Below are positions 1 to 12,500 of a stretch of 64,000 nt of DNA, piece by piece. Made by a program: the position numbers and the translations under genes. Within the stretch, counting starts at the first letter, position 1; each line of letters begins with the position of its first letter. The stretch spans positions 161,592-225,591 of the forward strand of contig JAVTVJ010001682.1 of the NCBI GenBank assembly GCA_034509425.1, read 5' to 3'. A model generated the notes under the pieces. It saw only the letters and a list, made by a program, of their open reading frames with translations. It had not been told where the DNA came from and did not search any database. Source of the DNA: Eopsaltria australis. Its lineage: Eukaryota; Chordata; Aves; Passeriformes; Petroicidae.

Positions 1-356
1 ACACGGTGCTGCTGTGACAGGAACATTCTGGGCAGCCTTGACAGGGGCTCTGTGCTCACCCCTTGCAGGAACAGGGAAATAATGCAAATTCCTGCTTCCA
101 CATAGTGAGACTGCTGGAAGTCAGAGCTTGCAAGTCCTCATTGAGAAAATAAATTCTATGACTTATCAAAAGCAATGTGTTATTCCTATTTAATTTGGTC
201 TTTATTGATTTTTCTACTGGCTAAACCACAGCTAATGTACTAATCAAAGCAGAGTGCTCCCTGGATTGTTGTGGGGCTCACAAAAGCAACAGAGCAAGAT
301 AAAGGGGTTTTTTTCAGTCCATCTAAAAATGGAATTGTGTTCCAATGGATTTCCAG
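1..356. other. Upstream sequence or intron, with a possible 36-base microexon at 69-104
   Basis: No repeat is recognised here. A pyrimidine tract and ccttgcag end at 68 and a gtgaga donor begins at 105; the 36 bases between are open in phase 0, which fits exon 1. No CpG island or TATA-like promoter is visible. Confidence 0.35.
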
Positions 357-512
357 GTGCCTCCTGTGAAGAGGAAGGATGGCCCCAAAGCTCCATTTGA
401 GGTGGTGGGGCTGCAGCAGGCCTGGAGAGAGGAAGGCTTGGCCCTCTACGCCTGCCTGGTGGCACCAGAGGAACCTCCAGCCCCGAGCTGCCCCGAGATG
501 CACGAGCCAGGA
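357..512 (+). CDS. Exon 1 of those visible (phase 0-0, 52 codons)
   Basis: The acceptor is ttccag|GTG and the donor GGA|gtgagt, so the exon starts and ends in phase 0. It encodes residues 1-52 with a basic start (VKRKDGPK) and a hydrophobic stretch (EEGLALYACLV). An in-frame ATG sits 12 bases upstream at 345, reading MDFQ into the exon, and an in-frame TAA lies at 324. The exon could therefore be the first coding exon with its start at 345, or an internal exon. The ATG context is only moderate (G at +4, C at -3) and no promoter is visible, so I prefer an internal exon. Confidence 0.7.
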
Positions 513-3500
513 GTGAGTAGCAGCATTTACACCTGGTAGTTGTGCAAACAGGGCAGGCACCCCTGCTCTGCACTGAGCACCAGGCCTGCATTGCAAGCTC
601 AGATCCCAGCAGGGCAGGGTAGAGCAGCAGAAGAGCTGCCCAAATTGGGATGGGGGGACAGACCAGCACTGAAGGATTGTTTACAGCTAATTGCCACCCC
701 AAGCTGTCCTCACTTGTGCTGCATTTAGATTGTGTGCAGACCAGAAACCAGCTCTCTGTGGCAGCATTTTATTTCTATTGCTCATTAGCTGTAACCTCAC
801 ACTGAAGAAATTTCACTGGATTTGGAGGAGACACATCTTTTGGCACCTATTATGGCTTTTCCTCCTTTATCTTATCTTGTCCTTTATCTGTATCTTATCT
901 GGCCCAGGAGGAGGAGTTGTTTTTATTTGACTCCCAGGAGCTGAGGCCTGGAAGCAGCACCTGAGCCTGTCCCCCTCAGTTTTGGTGGGCCCCAGAGCCT
1001 GAGCTGTGCAATAAAACTGGAAGGTCTTGCACACAGGCTGGCAGTTTAGCACATGCAGGTGGCACGTGTGATGTAGGACATGATATGAACTCATGTCCTG
1101 AGGAGTGTGAAATAGCAGCTCTGGGCTCTGCTCTGTTGGTTCTTTCTTTCACAGAGCTGATTTGATACAGGTTAGAGCATCTTGTACCTATTTATTTTTT
1201 GGAGACAGCTTTTTAGGTATTACTGCCACTCTTGCCTGGCATAAACACCCATTTTACCTGAGCAGTGTGGGTGACTCTTGCTGGGAAGTGCGGCCAGGTG
1301 GATGTGGGGAGCAGCAATCCCTGAGTTCCCCAGATCCTGAATAACTGTCCTGTGCCTGAGAACCCTTAGAGGTGCTGCCCTGTGCTCTGCTGAGGCTGCT
1401 GAGTTCCTCTCAGGTGGCTCAAAGCAACTTCTGTGGCTTCAGTGAGCTGGTAGTGGATTTTCTACTCCATTTTTGCCTGCTTCACCCCCAGTCTGTATTA
1501 TCTGTCTGTATTATCCCTGCTGGACACACCAAGGGCAGCCTAAATGGAATAGGATGTGTGAACATGTTTTTAAAACCCACTTCAGCATCCCCTCCTCAGC
1601 TGCAGCAAGTGCTCTTCACTTGCAGCTGCTGCCTGGGAGCAGCAAAGATTGAATTTCCCCTGATGTATCACAAAACCTGGAGTTTGACAGCTGTGGCTCC
1701 AGTGCTCCTGAAAATAAATGATGGATGCTGGCACCAAATGTCATGATTAAAACACTACCAAAAAAACCCAGCCCAAACCAATGAGCAGCTTTTCCATCAG
1801 TGATTGAGCAGAGGCTGATGAGACCAGGCTCTGCTGGCCTGGACAAGAACTTGATGTTGGTTTCTGCCCAAGGTAACTGAATTCAAGGTGTTTCCTCTAT
1901 GGAGCAAAGCAAATGGAGGGACAGAGCCTGACTTGCTCTCTGCTGATTCCAGCTGAGGGCTTGGTCAAAGCACCAAAATTATTGATTATGCTCAAAATAT
2001 ATACCCAGTGGTACAGAATTGAGTGAGCTTTTGGAGCTGTGGGCTCAGGCTGCCCTGAGTGTTTGCTTGGAGCTGGGAAGGCTTAAAACACAACCTGGTG
2101 GAACAAACTGTGCAGTTTTTCCAGTCATTATCATGGAATCATGGCATGGTTTGGATTGGAAAGGGCCATTCAAGGCCACCCAGTCCAAATCCCTGCAAGA
2201 AGTAGGGGCACCTTCCACTATCCCAGGCTGCTCCAAGCCCTGTCCAGCCTGGCTGTGGACACTTCCAGGGATCCAGGGGCAGCCACAGCTTCTCTGGGCA
2301 CTCTGTGCCAGGGCCTCCCCACCCTCACCATGAAAAACTTCTGAGCTCAGCTCTGTTGCACAGCAGTGACATTTCAGGGGTTGGGGCAGTTCTTCCAAGC
2401 AGGACTGAGGTTTCCTGTCCCTCATTAGAGGCTCTGCCTTTGTGGTAGCACTGACTTGTGTCAATCTTCCTCTCCTGAGGCATTTGTAGCACTGCTGCTT
2501 TCCCCAGCAGAGATCAGAGCTGGGAGGAACAACACAAGTTGGGATGTCAGACCCAGCAGAGACAAGGAAAATGACAGCAAGGCTCTCCCTGTTCCTGCCC
2601 TTGGGCAGCTTCAGCTACTGAGGAGAGAAATGTGGACTTTATTCTTCACACTGCAGCCTTCAGCCTCTCACTGTCCTGTCAATGTGCAAGTTTTCAGTGT
2701 CTGAACTGAATAACAAATCTTGTTGGGGCACTTACTGGTTCTTGTTCCAGTCTCCTGTGGGCACAGAGACACTTTTCAGGGCTTACCTTTAGAATACAGT
2801 TGGGTTTTCAAGTGCTTTTGTTGCATCTGTTTGCTATAAGAATGTAGGGAAAGCTTAGTTACATTTTTTGGATTATGCAAAAAAGACCAAGCATGTGTAA
2901 ATGTTAGCCATTATGACAAATGATATTTTAATATTAATGTGTAGAGCCTGGAGTCCATTTTCAGCCCCAAAAGGGGGCTCTGAGCTGTCAGTTTCTTATT
3001 TACTGGCCACTTCACTGTCATCTGTGCATCTTTTATTGTTTATCACATTCTGATTCTCTGCCTCAGGGTCTAATGGTTATAAATAGAATAATAATAGTGG
3101 CTTCTCCAAGCAAAAGCTCCTGTCCTTAGCACAGCAAGAAATTTTTTGGCTTATTCAACTAGGATGGCATCTATTCCTATATCAGAGGTTCTGCTATATT
3201 TCCTCTCTTTTAAATCAGTTTTTTGGGGGTAGTTTGGGGTGTTTTTATTTCTATCCTCCTCCAAACAGCTGCTAGAAGTGAAGCAGATTTCAACATCCCT
3301 GCCTGGTTTTGGTTTCTTGTCAGAACAAATGCTGAAACACTCACGTCCTGTAATCCCTGTGTGTGATAGAGAGGCTGCAGTTCCAGGCACATCTGATGGG
3401 AATTAGATTTGTACAGCCTCTGCTTTCTAGGAATCTCCCAGGCATTCCCAGTTACCCCACTGGCCCAGTGTGGAGCTCTGGGGCTCCTCTCTGTGCACAT

Positions 3501-6500
3501 CCATCACTTCATTCTCTGATGGCTCAGAGGATCTCTCAGTCTCTGTGATTTGATCTGGGGTTTTCCTCCTTGAGCTTCACTTTTTAGGTGCAATAATCAC
3601 AGAATGATGGAATATCCTGAGTGGGAGGGGACCCACAGGGATCATCCAGTCCAGCCCCTGGCCCTGCACAGACCCCCCAACAATCCCACCCTGGGCATCC
3701 CTGGCAGCGCTGTCCAAACACTCCTGGAGCTCTGGCAGCCTCGGGGCTGTGCCCATTCCCTGGGGAGCTTGGGCAGTGCCCAGCACCCTCTGGGGGAAGA
3801 ACCTTGCCCTGATCTCCAGCCTGAGCCTGCCCTGGCCCAGCTCCAGCCATTCCCTGGTCCTGTCCCTGTCCCAGATCAGAGATCAGAGCTGCCCCTCAGG
3901 AGGAGCTGCAGCCCCCACTGAGCTCTGCCCTCAGTCTCCTTCTCCAGCTGAACAATCCAGGTGCCCTCAGCTGCTCCTCAGACCCTTCCCCGTGCTCATG
4001 TCCCTCCTTTGGACACTCTCCAACAGCTTTAGATCCTTCTGATATTGTGGCACCCACAACTGTCCCAGACCCGAGGTGAGGCTGCAGCAGAGCAGAGCAG
4101 GACCATCACTTCCCTTGAGTAACTGATGGAGAGAAGATGCTCTGCACAATTTTTGAGTCTGTTAATTTCTAATTAGGTCTCCTTGAGGTCACTGGTTTTG
4201 TTCTCTGAAAGTCCTGCTAATTAAGAATCAACCTGAAGAACAATGAGGCTTAGAGGGGAGGTTAAATGATGGAAAACTGTAGTTTAGCAGTGCGGTATTC
4301 AATATTAATGTATCAGTATTAATATTAGTATCAGTCTTAAGAAAAAAAATCACAGAATGGTTTGGGTTGGAAGGGATCTTAAAGGTCATCTAATTTCAAC
4401 CCTCTGCCATGGGCAGGGACAGCTTCCACTAGACCAGATTGCTCAGTGCTCTCTGCACCCTGGCATTGAACCTTCCAGGGATGGGGCACTAACAACTGTT
4501 CGCATTGATATCCCTAAGAAAGCCTTTGCAAGTTAATGTTTGCTTGAATTGGGCTGGTTTATGGTCCTGTACATGGCCTTTTCTTCCCCTCTGGCTATGG
4601 TGGGATCTGCTTTGGAGCAGGGTTTGTGAGCTGATGGATGGCATGAGCATGGGATGGAGGGTGTGGGGGTTTGGGAGGTGCAGGGTGTCTCACCAGGGCG
4701 TTGGTTTGGAGGATCTGAGAGCAGCTGTGTGGAATTGGAGTCTGGGATGGCGGTGGGCAGAGGAGGAGCTGCTGCACGTGCAAGGTACAGACAGAGAGCT
4801 TCTAAAACCATCACCAAAGCTTTTTAACCACTGTCTCTTTGCAGACTGCAGAATATCTCCAAGGAACATCCAGGTTTTACCAGAAGATTTGTGCATTTCT
4901 GACCTCCACATGGCTTCCAGATCTCATTTGGTGGAGAGATGAACTGGCCAATCACTTCCAAAACCAGCTGTGCCCACTTCTGCCTGAAATCCCCTCTGTC
5001 CTGCTCAGTACCATCACTGCTGTTAATCCTGACCCTCAGGTACTGTACAGAAATGCTTGGAATTCTGGTAATTTTTTGATCAGGTCCAGTAGAAGTTGTT
5101 TTTCTGGTGTTAACAGGTATTCTCATTTAAACAGAGTTTGAAAACAAATGCTTCTAATATTAGAGCATTCTGTGATTCAGTTCTGTGATTTTAATATCTG
5201 TGGATTTCCAGAGAAGTGTGTGAGCTACAAGGACACAGCACCTCTCCAAATCAATCTAATCTCTTTCCTGCCTGGAAATGTCTGCAGGAACACTCACTGC
5301 TGTCTATGAGCAGAATAATAATTAACCTTTCACCTCTGTCAGATTAGCAAGTGCTCCATAACGAATATTCCACTGAATGAAATGTTACAAGAATTCCTAA
5401 TATTCATTGGGAGAATTTATTCCTTGAGGATATCCAAGGTTGCTTTCAGGCCTTTACCAGCCTTTCCTCCCTTGGTGTAAATATTTAGAGTGGGTTTTCA
5501 AAGCAGCACTTAATGTGACCTGATTTCTGTACTTTTTGAGGGAATGTTCTGTTTATTTCTTTGCCACAACATCACCAGCCTTTGCAGAATTGTGGTCTTT
5601 TCCCAATATTTTTAGATGAACAAAACCCTTGAGACACAATTCCAGGGAATAGCAAAGCTGCAATTCTTGTTCACAATGAAGTTTTTATTTTGACAATGAT
5701 GCAGCATGAGAACTTTTCTGCCATTTCAACCAGATTTGGGGATTACTATGACTCTGGGAGAATCAATGCCATGAAAGCTTAGGGGTTTAGCAGTGCACTT
5801 AGCAATTTGCCTAAAGGTTTATCCCACTTGTGTGCAGGAAAAGGAGGCTTAGTGTTGTTGATTTGCAGTCACTGTGGCTTTCAAGCAGAAGCAAGAGCCA
5901 TAAAGAGTCTGACGTACTCGTAAAAGATAAATCTGCTCTATGCTTTTAAGGCATAAAATAAGGCATCATTTAAAACAGCCAGGGCTTTTATGCAAATCCC
6001 TTATTAGGGGAATTATAAATCATTAGGAATTGAACAGCAAGATAGCAGGCACTTTCTGGGGGTGGATCTTTGCCTTGATGCCATGGAAAACATGATGTCA
6101 GTTTAAAAACCACAATTCTCTTCCCAAGTTCGAGTGCTCTGTGCCTCCCAGGCCTGAGTGAGGCTGTGAGAGCTCTGTGTGTTGTGGGTTTTTCACGGAG
6201 TTATGGAATCACAGCATGATTTGGATTGGAAGGGACCTTAAAGCCCATCCAGTGCCACCCCCTGCCATGGGCAGGGACACCTTCCACTATCCCAGGCTGC
6301 TCTAAGCCCCATCCAGCCTGGCCTTGGACACTTCAAGGGATCCAGGGACAGCCACATTTTCATAGCTGGTCAGGCAGAAAGGCTGATTTGCAAAGCAGGG
6401 CTCAATGAGCCACGCTCTCAGCAGGCAGCAGCTCACCCTGATGTCTGCCCTGGAGCTTTGTGAAGTGCTACCAACTGAGAATGTTCCCAAGTGTCATTAA

Positions 6501-9500
6501 AATACAACCAAAAAGTGCTGCACAGAAAACTCAGTATCATATTCTTTTAACTTCTTTGCTCTGAAGGTTTGGTACAAGGCCAGTGATCCATGCTTTGCTT
6601 TTTGTACATTTAAGTTTGTTTTGAGGCAGCATTTGCAAAACTAAGCAGCCCCAAGAGCCTGCTCCCACGTGTCAATGGTGAATCCCTGCTTTTGCTCCAG
6701 GTAGATCAGAGTCTGAGAGAGAAATCCTGGCAGGATGGTGGAAAAAATGGGTGGAAATGAAGGAAGAGTGAAGTTGTTGTGTACTGAGCAGCTCTGTGTG
6801 TGATCTGGGGAGCAATTGCCAGCAGTAATTGTAATAACCTTTATGCTTTTTGTTTGTTAGTGCATGAGCCAATGTCTTGTTTTCAGTCAATTTGTCTGCT
6901 GGATTCTCTGCCTGCTCTGGACCCCAAACAGATTGCTTTGCCTGTGCTGGTTTTTGGAGGCATTTTTATGAGTGCTGTGCACAGAGCCTATTAACCTGCA
7001 GCAATTCACTCCTGATAGGAGCAGCAGCTCACAATGCAGTCATTAAAGCCCAGCCTGGGTTGGGAGTGACAACATCCCTGTGGAAGCTATTAACTGCAAG
7101 GTCCCCTGTCAGCAGAAAGAGGATTTCTTCATTTTAGCATAAAATAAAAGTACTTGCTGCTGCTAAGCCTCAGGATGCAAACATTCACCTTAGGGATACA
7201 GAGGACACACAGAGCCTGCTTTGAGGCTGCTTTTCCTCGCCCTGTTTGGTCCATGCTGGAATTCTTTTCCTTTCCCTCAGTTTTTCTGGACACTGGGACA
7301 TTTGCCCAAAGGGTGCAGCCCATGATGGTCATCTTCCAGAGCATCTCCTTGAGCTGCCAACCTGTGCAGGTGCCTGCCAGGACAGAGGAGTTAGGGCATA
7401 GCAACGTTTTCAGGGGGGTTTTAAGGAAGAAGGGGAACCTCCATCACTCCTCCTCTGTCCACAGACATCCCTAAGTCAAGGTGAAGGAGATTTTTTACTT
7501 TAAGTTCCAGAAAATTGATTTTATTGCACCTCCTGGTGATCAGTTCTCCTCATGCTGCTCGTTCAGTAGCTTCCCTGCTCTGACACAAAGTTTATGTGGG
7601 TTTTTTAAATAGTAGTGATTAAGGGCAGGGCTCCACAAAGTTTCCTCCTTACTTTTTGCTTAAGCAAAGCTCAGTTTTTTATTTTATTTCTTTTTCTGGT
7701 TAATCATAGATAAGAATCCTAGAACTGGGTCAAGGGAGCTGAATTTGCCCTGGTATTGTAACCCAGACCAGCTGAAAATGCCCAGCAGCACAGGCTGACC
7801 TTACAGGAAGGTTGATGTGTGGCAGGGGGCTGGCAGAAAGTAGAGCAGTTCTTTCATCTGGAATTTCAGATCTTTGGGCTTTCCCTGCTGGAGTTGATGT
7901 CAACTGTGTTGCCATAGGAGCTCTCTCACACATAAGCTTTGAAAGTTGCATATTTTATTTCAAATTCTGAAATTACCATGTTGGATACATGAAGGGCTGG
8001 ATATTGTTGCTGAAATTCAAAATCCTTGTGGAAAAGCAGCCCTGGATGCAGCACTTGTTGCTCTGAGCACTTGAGGCACAGATTTAGAGCTGAGATTCCC
8101 AAGCTCTGTGTGCAGCCTCTGAAGAGGGAGTGGGAGGCACTTCCAGAGGATCTTTCAGGTCTGTGAGTTTGTGTTTCAGCATGAACTCAGTGAGAACACT
8201 CAGCTCTCTGAGTTTAGACTCTGAGTGCTGTGACATTATTTCATTGACAAGCATTGTGGCCTTGGCTCTGCTGAGTTGCCTTCAGCATCTTCCACTGTCT
8301 TTTGCTGTAATTTCCTTAACTTCAGTGCTGAGGGAGCTGCTACTCATTACCACATCAGCTTCTCACCCGACTCTCCAGGCCCGTGGCTGTGTGGGAATTG
8401 CCTCTCACACATCCCAAACTGCAGGAACTGGGATTTGCTGTGGTTCAGTGGCTGTGCTGGTGGCAGCTGTGGTTTGATTTGGGGTTATTGCCCCATGTGT
8501 GATTTCTCATTTCATTCTGTGTGAGCAGCACCCAAGCTGGGCCATGTTTTGGGGTGGATGTGCTGCCTGAGCTCTCTGGAGAGCAGCACAATTTGCTCAG
8601 CTCCCAGACATGATCCCCACATTGCCGTGAGCTCCCAGATTTAGGCACAGGGCTGTGCTTTCCTCCTCCAAAGCTTGAAAGATTTGATTGTTGTGCAGCT
8701 GGACTGGGCATTAGGTGGGAATAAACAGCCAGGACAGCTCCTCCACATGGGCTCACCCAAAGCAGACCTGGCAGGATGAGTCCTGCAGCACTGGCAGTGC
8801 CAGCCATGGAGTCCAGCAGGTTCATCCTGCAGGGCAGGTTCATCCTGCCCTTTGCTTTCAAATCTTGCCTGTGGCGTGTCTTTATCTGATTTGGTGAAAA
8901 GGGTCAGGGCTTGCCTGGCTGGCACCCTGAGTCTGCTGTGCAGCCTGGTTGAGTTGTACCAACAGCCTGAGATAGAGCACATCTGGCTGGTGATGCCACA
9001 TGGATAAGGCTTATCTGGGGGAGAAATGTTTAGAATTTATAGAAAATTACCCCTAGCTGCAGCCCATAATAGCTGCATGGCTGTATCTTCAGGAGGCAGA
9101 AGGTGACATCCTGGCCCTGGCTGAGTCCTGCTGGGGTCTGGCATTGATTTTCATGGAGCCAGGAGTTCAGGCAAACACTGGCATTTGTAAATAAAAAACC
9201 CCTAACCTTTAGAAGGAGGAAGAACTACACTGATGTCTACTAGAGCTGGCACAAAGATGAAGGCACAGCTTGGGGAGGAATAAAACATTACAGGTTTTCA
9301 TTCTTCCTGAAATTTGACAGCTCACATTTAGATTGTGCCCATCACTCATTATTCCCAAAAAGAGCAGCTTTAAAGAACTCTCGAGCTGCTGTGCTGTGCC
9401 ATTGGTGCTGATGGGCACAAAGGCTGGGAGCTGCTGTCTTATTCTGTCTTCTGTGGTTTAAGATATCCCTTTCCCAGTCCAAAAGGGGAGCAAGGGAAAG

Positions 9501-12500
9501 TGAGATCCATTTCAAACTGCCTGAAATACAGTCACCAGAACTGCATGTCTTCCTTGATAAGCCCTCTCTATCCCAGACTTTTTGTTACCTGGCATCTTCC
9601 TGTGGTGCCTCCACTTTCCTGTACGAAATTCTGTGTCCATCTGGAGAGAACATGCACAGTGGGGAGGGAAGATGTGCAGGGAACACACTCAACATTGTGT
9701 TAGTCTGGATTCCACCAGGAAAACCCTGCTACTGCACACAGCAGCAGGGAGAGGAGAGAGTTTGAGTGGTGCTGCCTAATTCAGGGGCAGGATTTGGTGA
9801 ATCACATCAGACATGAGTGAGAGAGAGAGAAAAGTGCTGTCTCTGCTGCCCCTGATGTGCTCGGCAGGGCTGGCAGGGAGGGGTTACCTCAGAGCACAGC
9901 TCCCATCTGGCTCTGGAGGTACTGGAAGTGCAGCATCTTCCTCTGAGGGGTTTGGTGTTGTCTCACACAGATAATGGCTGAGCAGATCTTTGCCTGGGAT
10001 CTTGTGTGTGAGGAGATGAGATTGTGGAGCACATGGGGATTCTTCCTGCAGTTTCTGTTTTCCTGCTGGGGCTGGGAACAGCCTGGAAGACTCCTTGCAA
10101 GTTAAAAGACTCTCAGATCATCTGACAGCAAAAGCTCTTCCTTTGTTGTCAGAGATGGGAACAGAAAACACTGTAAGCACGAAGAGATCACGGGCTTGCT
10201 CATATTTCTGTGTGACAGTTAAATATTCATGGCTTTGCTGCAGCTCCAGTCTCCTCTGAAATGTGCTTATTCTTGTTTCTGCTGAGGATTTTACGGCACG
10301 TTTTTGTTCTCCTGTGAGTTTCCTTCCCGGAACTGTCTGCCTTCATCTGGGTAATATTGTCTGAAACAAAGCAGGAGCTCAGGGTTTCCTTTAAATGCTT
10401 TTGGAAAAACTGGTGTGTGTTCAATCCTAGCTGTGGCACAAACTGCTCTTTTCCAGTGTCTTAAGGTGGCAGAAGCTGGAATTTGTCACCCAAACTGAAT
10501 AAGGATAAGTTGGCGAAAAGGAATAACTAAAACCAGGAGTTTATGGATATGCCCTCCCTCCCTCCCTGCTTTTCCTGATCATGGCAGTGTGGATGGAAGG
10601 GATGTCAGTGCTGGAAGAAGCCCTGCAGACACACATGGGGTTGGTTATGGTTCCATGAGCTTGGGGTTTGAAATGTGTCACAGCATAAGTCAGAGTATCC
10701 CTGGGGCTGTGCAGCTGCTGCTGGCTGAGTGCAGGGAACCCTCCTCCCTGGGATAAAGCTTTTCCCAGGAGATGGGAGCTGGTTACAGGGCTCAGAGCCT
10801 CACTGCAGAGGTGTTTTCAGATAGGGATCAAAGACTGGGCTGCCTCTTCACCATTCTGCAGGGTTTGGGGCATCTCCTCTCCTCCCACCAGGGGACAGGA
10901 CAGCACTCAGAGCTGAAGCTTCCATAGGCTCAGGAAAGGATTTACAGCTGCTGTGATGTTAGAGGAGTGAGAGGAACCCGCCCTGAGGTGAAACCAATAC
11001 AATTCTCACACCTACCTTCTTGTGGAACATTAAAAGTAGCACTAAAGTATTGTAAACAGAAATAGTGTCCAAGTTATTTCAGGAGGAGAGGTGTCCACGT
11101 TATTTCAGCTGCCTGCAGAGAGTCCCTCTCTGTTTTGTGTCCAAAAGGGCTCAGCTCAGTATTAGAATGACTGGCTCCATGCAATTCTCTCCTACATCAC
11201 AGGGAAAGTGACTTTCTCCCTGTTTTTCTTCCTCATGGAACAGGAAGGCTGTGTCAGGAGCTCTCCACTGGGACATTTTAGCCAGGTTGGACAAAGCAGG
11301 GCTCTCATCCTGCAGCCATCTGTCTGCTTTCTAATTCATGAAGAGAAGGTTTTTCTGGGAGAAATAAGACTTTTCAAACTCCATTTGCTACTGGTTTGTG
11401 AGCTTCTGTCCAGGTTAGCTGTTGGAAAATCGATGTGACAGATGACAGGAACACTTCCCACAGGCCTTGCTTCCAGGTGTGTGCTTGGAGCAGCATCCTG
11501 GGATCACCATGGACCCACAGCTTACACCAGGATGCTCCCCTTGGATTTTCTACCCTGTGTCCTGGAGCTGGATGATTATCCTGAAGGTTTCCATGGAAAT
11601 AGAGGCTGGTGTTGCTTTGACCACATTTGTCCCTTCTTTTCCTTCTTGAACATTCACAGCCATGAGGTTTGTTCAGGGAACAGCTGGAAGAAAAAAGGAA
11701 TTGGGATTTTGCTGCATTCCCACTTTGTAGGGCTTGCCTGGGCTCACTGCACTGTGCCACTCTTGCAGATAGGAGCTGGCATCGTGCACTGGAAATGGGG
11801 AAGATCTCTTTCCTTAAATCCACTTTTCCTCTCATGATATTTTCCACAGCAACCAAGTATAATATCATCAGTGGAGGCTGGGGAAAGATGGATTGCAGGA
11901 CAGAATGGACAGATTCAGTGGGAGATGCCAAAGCTCTTGGTTTGGTGCAGTTGATTTGACTGAAACAGGGTGAAAAGTGAAATCCCCAGTTCTGCTTTCA
12001 GGCAAATATCTCATGAAGCACAGGAAACAGAAGAAGGAGACAACACAAAAGGTTACTGAAGTGGAAAGGCAGTTGTCAGAGGGGTTTTAATATTCAAATG
12101 AATTTCATTTTCTGGTTGTTACTTTGAAACATTTGTGGAATGCTCTGAAGGGCCTGTCATTTGCCAAGCAGCACACCCGAAATCTCTCAGGTGATTACAC
12201 AATTAAACTGCATTATATGGAGCTCATAATGCAGAGTGGATGCTTCTCCACGCAGGGCTAGCCCCTTTTCTCTCTGTCATAAAAGTCCTGATGAGACCCT
12301 GATGAAAATTAATTTCTTTTTCTGTTTTTGAAAAGGTCAGTCCACATGAGCTGAGGACAAATTAACACCTGCTGTAAATCAAAGTAGAGCCTTTAAAAGC
12401 AGTGAAGCCTCTTAGAGCTACACCTGAGCCTGTGTTTTAAAAGTGACTATTTTTTTTTTTCTTCATCCCTGGAATGATTCCTACCCACTGTGAACTCTCT

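Larger units (their letters stand above)
513..4844 (+). other. Intron 1 (4.3 kb, phase 0)
   Basis: It contains three minus-strand CR1 fragments (about 2131-2342, 3596-4110 and 4349-4502). The rest, 513-2130 and 2343-3595, shows no recognisable element. Open frames there have no splice or family support. Confidence 0.68.
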
